Below, one piece after another: positions 1 through 5,125 of a stretch of DNA of 11,143 nucleotides. Position 1 is the first letter of the stretch, and each line of letters opens with the position of its first letter. The notes below the pieces were generated by a model. The model was not told the origin of the DNA and searched no databases. It saw only the letters and a list, made by a program, of their open reading frames with translations. Source of the DNA: an uncultured Clostridia bacterium. GTDB lineage: Bacteria; Bacillota; Clostridia; Christensenellales; DTU072. The position numbers and the translations under genes are program-made. The stretch covers positions 1 to 11,143 of the forward strand of contig CALVOD010000036.1 in NCBI GenBank assembly GCA_944350065.1. The letters are read 5' to 3'.

Positions 1-32
1 TCGTATTCGCTTATTACGAGATCTATATCCAC
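1..32 (-). CDS. Possible 5' end of a further gene running off the left edge
   Basis: After the peroxiredoxin stop, a GTG at 32-30 opens a frame reading MDIDLVISEY to the window edge without a stop. AGGT lies about 9 nt upstream, a weak ribosome site. Ten codons are too few to name a family or to be certain that it is a gene. Confidence 0.25.
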   Translation of the reverse strand, partial: MDIDLVISEY

Positions 33-44
33 GGACTTACTTAC

Positions 45-506
45 CTATCTCTTTACGAGCGAGCAATAAACTTCTTCCGCGTGCCCTGCCGCTTTCACGT
101 CGGAGTAGATACGCTCGATAACTCCGTATTCGTCTATTACGAAAGTGGTGCGCTTAACGCCCATGACCGTTTTGCCGTACATTTTCTTTTCTTTGAAAAC
201 GCCGTAAAGATCTATGGCTTTCTTGTCCTCGTCGGCGAGTAGTATGAAGGGCAGAGAATATTTATCTGCAAACTTGCGGTGGGAATTGACGGAATCCTTG
301 CTGACGCCGATGACCACCGCGTTATTGTCCGCGAATTTCTCCGCTATATCCCTGAAACCGACCGCTTCCGTCGTGCAACCGGAAGTATTGTCTTTGGGAT
401 AGAAATACAAAACCACTTTTTTGCCTCAAAAATCGGAAAGTTTACGCTCCCTGCCGTCCTGATCGGGTAAAGAGAAATCGGGCGCGGTATCGCCTACGTT
501 TAACAT
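45..506 (-). pseudogene. bcp: Bcp-type peroxiredoxin gene interrupted by in-frame TGA at codon 27
   Basis: Read through the stop, the gene encodes 153 residues, the normal length of a thiol peroxidase of the Bcp/PrxQ family, which reduces peroxides in the cytoplasm. Starting at the ATG at 506 the frame reads MLNVGDTAPDFSLPDQDG, continues to LSDF, meets TGA (428-426), and resumes with GKKVVLYFYPKDNTSGCTTE. The peroxidatic cysteine is C44 in SGCTTEA; the second cysteine of classical PrxQ, five residues later, is valine, so this would be a 1-Cys type. Relatives usually have Arg or Lys at the stop position, so one CGA-to-TGA transition explains it. The promoter, ribosome site and remaining 126 codons look intact, which points to a very recent mutation, a sequence error or recoding rather than old decay. 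A 123-residue remnant could begin at GTG 416 but would lack the first strands of the fold. It ends with TAG. Confidence 0.8.
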
Positions 507-507
507 A

Positions 508-525
508 TATGCCTCCTATGCCTCC
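508..525 (-). promoter_or_regulatory. Tandemly duplicated ribosome binding site
   Basis: On the minus strand the nonamer GGAGGCATA occurs twice in direct tandem (525-517 and 516-508), immediately before TATG, whose ATG is the peroxiredoxin start at 506. The second copy, read as AGGAGG, is at ideal distance; the first may be a standby site or the trace of a short duplication. Confidence 0.7.
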
Positions 526-533
526 GTATAAAC

Positions 534-565
534 AAAAATCGCTCCGAAAGCGCTTCGCTTTTCGG
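534..565 (-). terminator. Leader hairpin with U-tract, possible attenuator of the peroxiredoxin gene
   Basis: On the minus strand CCGAAAAGCG (565-556) pairs with CGCTTTCGG (552-544) with one bulged A and a 3-nt loop; a shorter nested alternative uses CGCT and AGCG around a small loop (552-540). A run of five Ts (538-534) follows. Because the promoter predicts initiation near 569, the hairpin forms within the first 25-30 nt of the transcript and the U-tract lies just before the ribosome binding site. It may terminate read-through from the upstream gene, act as an attenuator, or simply stabilise the 5' end. The 5-nt gap between the longer stem and the T run weakens the terminator reading. Confidence 0.45.
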
Positions 566-575
566 GAACGGAAAC

Positions 576-604
576 ATTATATCACGCGGAAGCGCCGCCG
601 TCAA
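576..604 (-). promoter_or_regulatory. Sigma-A promoter of the peroxiredoxin gene
   Basis: TTGACG (604-599), a 17-bp spacer and a perfect TATAAT (581-576) on the minus strand give eleven of twelve consensus matches with ideal spacing. Transcription should start near 569-570, about 65 nt before the ATG at 506. This is the best promoter in the window. Confidence 0.8.
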
Positions 605-615
605 CGACGGCGGCG
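593..615. promoter_or_regulatory. Perfect 10-bp-arm palindrome overlapping the -35 box of the peroxiredoxin promoter
   Basis: CGCCGCCGTC (593-602) and its reverse complement GACGGCGGCG (606-615) are separated by AAC. The -35 hexamer TTGACG (604-599) is made of two bases of the centre plus four of one arm, so a dimeric protein bound here would cover the -35 box. As RNA it would be a very stable hairpin, but no U-tract follows. Operator is the more specific reading; a stem left from read-through termination of the upstream gene is the alternative. Confidence 0.5.
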
Positions 616-660
616 TAAGCGCAAACCGAATTAAGTCTTTCCGCCCGGCTTATGAGCGTC

Positions 661-688
661 CTATCGGGAGCAAACATTCTCCCGATAG
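661..688. repeat. Perfect inverted repeat downstream of the glycosyltransferase gene
   Basis: CTATCGGGAG (661-670) and CTCCCGATAG (679-688) form a perfect 10-bp stem with an 8-nt loop, about 20 bp after the glycosyltransferase stop. In minus-strand RNA it would form a stable hairpin, but no T-tract follows on either strand, so it is not a standard intrinsic terminator. It may protect the 3' end of the transcript or serve a Rho- or protein-dependent end. Confidence 0.6.
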
Positions 689-708
689 AAATCCGGATAA
701 CGCGAAAA

Positions 709-1794
709 TCAGGTTTCGGCGAGCTCTTTGCGGAAAAATTCGACGTTTGCGCGTATTCTTTCGTTATTAGGCTCGAACGTAAGCGCGCGCTCGGAGGCTT
801 CGAGCGCTTCCTTAATTCGCCCCGTCTTATAGAAAGCTATCGATCGGAGATCGTATGGTAAACTTCCCCAAGCCGCCGCTTCGCATATATAGCTCCGCGG
901 TCTTTCCGCGATGGCGAGCGCGCGCGAGGTGAAATACAGCACGCCTTCCCACTCGTTCGCATTATATAGGAAAGTGGCGAAATCGGTATAAGGCTCCCTC
1001 AAATACGGCGCTTCCGCTATCGCGCGCATATACCAATTCTCCGCTTCCTTCTTATCCCCTTTCATCGCGTAAGAACGCGCGATGAATCTCATCGAAGCGG
1101 CGCGCTCGTCCCGCCACGTAGCCGAAGGTAACTCAAGGTGTTTCTTTAAGGTGGCTATACAGTCGTCCCATCTTCTGCGGAACATATATTCGCGTCCGAG
1201 ATAGTGAACGTTCCTGTCGTCGGAGGGCTCCTCCTTGACCGACATCTCGAGAAGCGGAAGGTACTGCGCGCGGGATTTGGCGGGATCGGGCAGGTGATCG
1301 AGCTGCATACCCTCCACCGTAACGGTGAAGCCTTCCCGCCCTTCCCCCGTCCATTCGAGCACCTCGTGCACGGGGTGCTTCCAACGGTAGCCGTAGCGCG
1401 AATGTACTTTCGAGTACCAGAATACCACTCCCTCTTTCCCGTCCGGAGTAAAGCTCCAGGTATAACGGTAAGTGGCGAGCGTGGCGCCCGGCTTCCAAGC
1501 CTTGCGGAGAAGCTCCGCCCAGCCCGCGTGCAACACTTCGTCGAGATCGGTGCACACGCACACGTCAACGTCGGGCGAAACGAGCTCCAACGAACGGTTG
1601 CGCGCGACGTCGAAGCGCCACGGCGTGATCCTTTCCACGAATACGCGCGCTCCGCGAGCTCTGAGCTTTTCGACCGTATCATCTTCGGAGCCCGTGTCGA
1701 GTACGGTTATCTCGTCGGCTTCGGACATCGAATCCATCCAGCGATCGACGAATTTCGACTCGTTCTTACATATCGCATATACCGCTATTTTCAC
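709..1794 (-). CDS. GT2-family glycosyltransferase with C-terminal TPR-like repeats
   Basis: A 361-residue protein. The N-terminal half (1 to about 190) is a GT-A fold family 2 glycosyltransferase: it begins MKIAVYAICKNES, has VLDTGSEDDT at 31-40 for nucleotide-sugar binding, and a metal-binding DxD-type motif TDLDE at 82-86. The C-terminal half (about 195-355) is helical with TPR-like repeats, such as SYAMKGDKKEAENWYMRAI and FYKTGRIKEALEASERAL. The combination resembles clostridial transferases that modify peptides or proteins (SunS-like) or surface glycans; sugar and acceptor cannot be told from sequence. No signal peptide or membrane segment is seen. The GTG start is chosen because GGAGGA lies 6 nt upstream and the conserved N-terminus begins there; the nearby ATG upstream is out of frame and meets a stop at once. 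It ends with TGA. It is separated from the hydrogenase operon by a terminator and is probably an independent unit. Confidence 0.85.
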   Translation of the reverse strand: MKIAVYAICKNESKFVDRWMDSMSEADEITVLDTGSEDDTVEKLRARGARVFVERITPWRFDVARNRSLELVSPDVDVCVCTDLDEVLHAGWAELLRKAWKPGATLATYRYTWSFTPDGKEGVVFWYSKVHSRYGYRWKHPVHEVLEWTGEGREGFTVTVEGMQLDHLPDPAKSRAQYLPLLEMSVKEEPSDDRNVHYLGREYMFRRRWDDCIATLKKHLELPSATWRDERAASMRFIARSYAMKGDKKEAENWYMRAIAEAPYLREPYTDFATFLYNANEWEGVLYFTSRALAIAERPRSYICEAAAWGSLPYDLRSIAFYKTGRIKEALEASERALTFEPNNERIRANVEFFRKELAET

Positions 1795-1894
1795 CCGACT
1801 TCCTCCATAATCACCTTAACGGTATCCTTAATCGGGATATGGGTTTCCCGTTCGCTCGGTTACCGTAACGGGGCGCGTCGCGCCGCCAATACAT

Positions 1895-1922
1895 ATTATG
1901 CTTTTATGCAAGCGGTTGTTAA
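1895..1922 (-). promoter_or_regulatory. Possible sigma-A promoter for the glycosyltransferase gene
   Basis: On the minus strand TTAACA (1922-1917, five of six matches to TTGACA) stands 16 bp before CATAAT (1900-1895, five of six to TATAAT). The -35 box would sit within the tail of the operon terminator, a common compact arrangement. It predicts a leader of roughly 90 nt before the GTG start, containing short GC-rich inverted repeats (for example GGCGCG/CGCGCC at 1872-1884 and GTTAC/GTAAC at 1859-1869). The call rests on consensus match only. Confidence 0.4.
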
Positions 1923-1947
1923 AAAAATCCCCTCCTTGACGGAGGGG
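1921..1947 (-). terminator. Intrinsic terminator of the rex-adhE-hyd operon
   Basis: On the minus strand a perfect 7-bp GC-rich stem (CCCCTCC pairing with GGAGGGG, positions 1947-1941 and 1935-1929) with a 5-nt loop is followed, after one A, by seven Ts (1927-1921). It lies about 30 bp after the hydrogenase stop codon and is a textbook Rho-independent terminator for the eight-gene operon. The plus strand has no comparable T-tract after the stem. Confidence 0.93.
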
Positions 1948-1978
1948 GAAAGCAGTTTTATTTATCGCTTCGCGAAAA

Positions 1979-3418
1979 TTATTTTTTGTCGGTGAGTCCG
2001 AGGTAGCCTATGGCGTCGTGAATGTTCTTCTCGAGCGCTTCCTTGCCGTAGACGTCCACTTCCGACTTATTCTTAATGCCGTGGGTAAGGCAGCCCGCGC
2101 CGCCGATACAGCCGTCCACGCAAGCCATACCCTCGATAAAGTTATTGGGAAGAAGGTTCTTCGACTTCCTCAGCAACGCTATCTTGCATTGCTCTATTCC
2201 GTCGCACACGATGGGATTGAAGGGGAAACTTTCTTTGCCGTTTTCCTTGAGCGCCTGACGGACGGCGTCGGTAAGGCCGCCGCTTCTTGCGAATATCCTT
2301 CCGTAATAGGACGCGTTGTCGAGATGACCTTCTTCGAGCGAGGACATATCTATGTCCTTACTGTCGATGAGCGCCTGCAATTCCTCGAAAGTTATTACGG
2401 AATCGACGAGCTTATGTATCTCTTTCTTGCGGTACTCCGCTTTCTTCGCCGTGCACGGTCCTATGAATACCACTTTGCAGTTGCTCTCCATATTCTTAAT
2501 GTATTGGGCGAGCATTGCCATAGGCGAAAGGTTACTGCTTATGTGCTTGGCGAGATCGGGGAACTGCTGCTCTACGTATTTGACGAAGGCGGGGCAACAG
2601 GAGCTCGTAAGGAATCCTTTCTCCGCAAGCTCGAGGCTCTCCTTGTTCGCCACCATATCGGCGCCCAAAGCCACCTCTATCACCGAATAGAAGCCGAGTT
2701 CCTTGATCGCGCTCACAACCTGTCCGAGACTTACGTCCTTGAACTGACCCGCTATCGAAGGCGCCACTATGGCGTATACCTTATATTTTTTGTTTTTATT
2801 GGATTTCTTTATGAGGTCGATGACGTCGAGTATGTAGGACTTGTCGGATATCGCGCCGAAGGGGCACTGATACACGCAGGCGCCGCAGTTGATGCACTTA
2901 TCGTTGTCTATCTGCGCGCACATGTCCTCGCTCATCGTTATCGCCTTGACCTTGCAGGAATTCTCGCAGGGGCGCTTGAGATTGATGATCGCGGAATAAG
3001 GGCATACCTTGCTGCACATTCCGCATTCGATACATTTGGATTTGTCGATATGCGCTTTCTGGTTGTGGTCGAAGGTTATCGCTCCCCTCTTGCACGCCGC
3101 TTCGCATCTGTGCGCCAAACAACCTCTGCACGCCGAAGTCACTTCGTAACCGCCGGAAGGGCAGTCGTCGCAGGCAATATCGATGACCTCTATCACGTTG
3201 TGATTGGATTTATCGCCGCCCATCGCGAGTTTCACGCGCTCGTTCAATATCGCGCGCTCTTTATATACGCAACAACGCATCGTAGGCGTTTTGCCGGGAA
3301 CGATCATCGCCGGAATGTCGAGCATCTTGTCGTACAACTTGTCTTTCCAGGCAAGACGCGCCACTTCGCGCAACACTCTGTATTTAAGATATTGCACTTT
3401 GGTATCAAATCTGTTCAT
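1979..3418 (-). CDS. hydA: Monomeric [FeFe] hydrogenase, group B type
   Basis: A 479-residue hydrogenase that should reduce protons to H2, probably with reduced ferredoxin as donor, in the cytoplasm. The N-terminal part (1-190) is unusually cysteine-rich: CRGCLAHRCEAAC (97-109), a ferredoxin motif at C129/132/135/139, a pair C151/C155, and a second ferredoxin motif at C175/178/181/185, giving two certain and probably more [4Fe-4S] clusters. The H-cluster domain has C275 in TSSCCPAF, C322 in GPCTAKKAE, and C433/C437 in EGMACVDGCIGG. The proton-relay cysteine C274 is present, unlike in the sensory paralogue upstream, so it is likely catalytic. The N-terminal MRCCVYKERA and the third-motif ending GGAGC match the group B clostridial family (TIGR04105 from memory). 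Assembly of the H-cluster needs HydE, HydF and HydG, which are not in this window. It is the last gene of the operon, with a GAGAGG ribosome site, and is followed by a strong terminator. Confidence 0.94.
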   Translation of the reverse strand: MNRFDTKVQYLKYRVLREVARLAWKDKLYDKMLDIPAMIVPGKTPTMRCCVYKERAILNERVKLAMGGDKSNHNVIEVIDIACDDCPSGGYEVTSACRGCLAHRCEAACKRGAITFDHNQKAHIDKSKCIECGMCSKVCPYSAIINLKRPCENSCKVKAITMSEDMCAQIDNDKCINCGACVYQCPFGAISDKSYILDVIDLIKKSNKNKKYKVYAIVAPSIAGQFKDVSLGQVVSAIKELGFYSVIEVALGADMVANKESLELAEKGFLTSSCCPAFVKYVEQQFPDLAKHISSNLSPMAMLAQYIKNMESNCKVVFIGPCTAKKAEYRKKEIHKLVDSVITFEELQALIDSKDIDMSSLEEGHLDNASYYGRIFARSGGLTDAVRQALKENGKESFPFNPIVCDGIEQCKIALLRKSKNLLPNNFIEGMACVDGCIGGAGCLTHGIKNKSEVDVYGKEALEKNIHDAIGYLGLTDKK

Positions 3419-3954
3419 AGTTCAATCCTCTCGATAATATTTCCTTTTAAATTCTTAATGAAAGCGAATCCGTCCTCTATAACGGCGTACGCGGGCTCCG
3501 AACCGCCTTTAGGAAGCGACAGCGACGACAGATTTACGAAGGTCACCCCGCCTACTCTCCAAACGGCGTTGACGTGGGTGTGCCCGTAAAAGACGGCGTC
3601 GTAGTGTTCGTCCGGAGGCGAATCGGGATTTATGCGGTGCCCGTGGGTGAAAAGAATTTTTTTACCGCCGCTCACCGCGGAATAGTATTCCGGGAACGGC
3701 TTGCCGATAACCGTTTCGTCCACTTCGCTGTCGCAGTTGCCTTTGACGAAAACGGAAGGCGTATTCAGTTCCTTGATAAGCGCGGTCACTTCCCGCGGAG
3801 AATACCCGTCCGTCAACGGGTTGCGCGCCCCGTTATAATTGAGGTCGCCCAAAAAGACGAACAGCGCGGGCTTCTCTCTCTCGATTGCCTGAACTAAGTC
3901 TTTTGCCCGCGCGAGCGAGCCGTGCAGGTCGGTAGCCACGAGTATTTCAGTCAT
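3415..3954 (-). CDS. YfcE-like metallophosphoesterase
   Basis: A 179-residue calcineurin-like metallophosphoesterase of the YfcE/MJ0936 size class. The full set of metal-site motifs is visible: D9-x-H11 in ATDLHG, GDLN with D37, GNCD at 72-75, THGH at 103-106, and GHTH at 124-127. Relatives hydrolyse phosphodiester bonds in vitro with Mn; a physiological substrate is not generally known. The ATG at 3954 is preferred because GGAGG stands about 6 nt upstream; a TTG five codons earlier (position 3969) is also in frame but lacks this support. The start lies inside the 3' end of the phosphatase gene (8 bp overlap), and the TGA stop overlaps the hydrogenase ATG as ATGA, so the three genes are probably translated together. 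Its link with hydrogenase control (nucleotide second messenger, cofactor turnover or protein dephosphorylation) is open. Confidence 0.88.
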   Translation of the reverse strand: MTEILVATDLHGSLARAKDLVQAIEREKPALFVFLGDLNYNGARNPLTDGYSPREVTALIKELNTPSVFVKGNCDSEVDETVIGKPFPEYYSAVSGGKKILFTHGHRINPDSPPDEHYDAVFYGHTHVNAVWRVGGVTFVNLSSLSLPKGGSEPAYAVIEDGFAFIKNLKGNIIERIEL

Positions 3955-5107
3955 AGTTGACCTCCACAACCTTGCCCATACGGCGCAGGTGATCGGAAAT
4001 TGTGTCGACGAGTTTCAATTTCATCGTAATGTCGATGGGAAGTCCCTGATGGGCGGCGTTTATGCTCTGCCCCACGAAGAAAGTAACGTGCGTCGCCTGC
4101 TCGAAAAGAATGTCGGCAAGCAACGAAGCGCCGTCTTTTTTCGTAAAATATTTGGGGGTGAGGTCGCTCGTGCTCAAATATTTTTCGCTGAGCTCGACGA
4201 GCTTACGCAAAGTAAGCACTCCTTCCGTCGTAAGGTCTATCCCGTCTATGTGCCCTATCGGTGGGACGTCCTTGTCGGGAAAATCGAAATCGGTCTTGAT
4301 CGTTTTGCCGAGATAACGCGCAACTATAGTGGAGCTCGTACCGCCGCAAACAACCTTTTTGCCGGGTCCTTCCATAAAACGCGCCACGTAGAAATCGTCC
4401 TTCGTTTTATCCACGGGCGGTCCCACCATTATATTGACGTGAAGCGCTTCGCGCACCCTTACCGCCGCCACGGTGGTGTCGTCTCCCGGAGAATCGAGAT
4501 AAAGGTCGTTGCATGCGCTCGCGAGCAAACACGCCACGCACCTTGCGCTCATGGTGGGTTTAACGGCTTTGTCGAGGTAGGCTTTGACGTCCTTGCGGAG
4601 CCAGCCGAAATTGAGTATCATTCCGATACCCGCGTGAATAACGCCGTCGCTCATCATCACGATATAATCGCCGGGTTTCAGTTTAAGTTCGGTGATATAT
4701 ACGGTCTTGCCGCTGTAGTCGTGCGCTTTACGGTCGAAATCGGCGCATTTGCCGCCGGTAATATATATGGCTTCGGGGTTGTCGAATTCGAACAGATACC
4801 CTTCGCCCTGCTTGTTCATGTAAACTACGGAAAAAGTGGCGTAAGCCACTCCCCTTTCTTTGCACACGGGCAAAGTCTGTATAATGGTATTGACGCACTC
4901 GTCGAGGTCGATGCCGTTGGAAACCATGGTGCAAAGAATTTTGCTCGTGAGGGTGGCGAGAATATTGGCTTTTACGCCGCTTCCCAGTCCGTCCGCGAGC
5001 ACCACGGTGGTATAATCGCCGTTATACGCTACTTCCACTTTGTCGCCGCACAGTTCTTCGTGCGCCTTGTTGAGCGAGGTGTATCCGTTCTCGAGATAAA
5101 GCTCCAT
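3947..5107 (-). CDS. SpoIIE/PP2C-family protein phosphatase with extra C-terminal domain
   Basis: A 386-residue protein. Residues 1 to about 220 form a SpoIIE-like PP2C phosphatase: metal-binding aspartates are visible in VLADGLGSG (D39), MMSDGV (D153) and SPGDDTTV (D209/D210). Such enzymes remove phosphate from serine or threonine of target proteins with Mn/Mg. Residues from about 221 to 386 form a second domain that I cannot name; it holds VVCGGTSSTIVARYLGK (252-268) and DVPPIGHIDGIDLTTEGVL (280-298), which look strongly patterned. I believe this two-domain form is usual for the phosphatases next to sensory hydrogenases. There are no membrane segments and no PAS or receiver domain of its own, so the neighbouring HydS-like protein is the obvious candidate signal input. 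GGGGAAG precedes the ATG, 18 bp after the hydS stop. The TGA stop overlaps the next gene by 8 bp, which suggests translational coupling. Confidence 0.88.
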   Translation of the reverse strand: MELYLENGYTSLNKAHEELCGDKVEVAYNGDYTTVVLADGLGSGVKANILATLTSKILCTMVSNGIDLDECVNTIIQTLPVCKERGVAYATFSVVYMNKQGEGYLFEFDNPEAIYITGGKCADFDRKAHDYSGKTVYITELKLKPGDYIVMMSDGVIHAGIGMILNFGWLRKDVKAYLDKAVKPTMSARCVACLLASACNDLYLDSPGDDTTVAAVRVREALHVNIMVGPPVDKTKDDFYVARFMEGPGKKVVCGGTSSTIVARYLGKTIKTDFDFPDKDVPPIGHIDGIDLTTEGVLTLRKLVELSEKYLSTSDLTPKYFTKKDGASLLADILFEQATHVTFFVGQSINAAHQGLPIDITMKLKLVDTISDHLRRMGKVVEVNYD

Positions 5108-5125
5108 ACTTACTTCCCCGCCGTT

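Noticed and set aside
424..428. TGA in the peroxiredoxin gene as a selenocysteine codon
   Set aside because: The position is not a redox site of the family (normally Arg or Lys), the catalytic cysteine is present 17 residues later, and only a weak 5-bp A/T-rich stem follows the TGA, unlike a convincing bacterial SECIS element.
593..615. Palindrome as an intrinsic terminator of the glycosyltransferase gene
   Set aside because: The stem is strong, but no T-run follows on the minus or plus strand, and it overlaps a near-consensus promoter.
1916..1933. TTGTTAA as a Rex operator before the glycosyltransferase gene
   Set aside because: Only one half-site matches; the other half falls in the terminator stem and does not fit. 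The match arises from the T-tract of the terminator.
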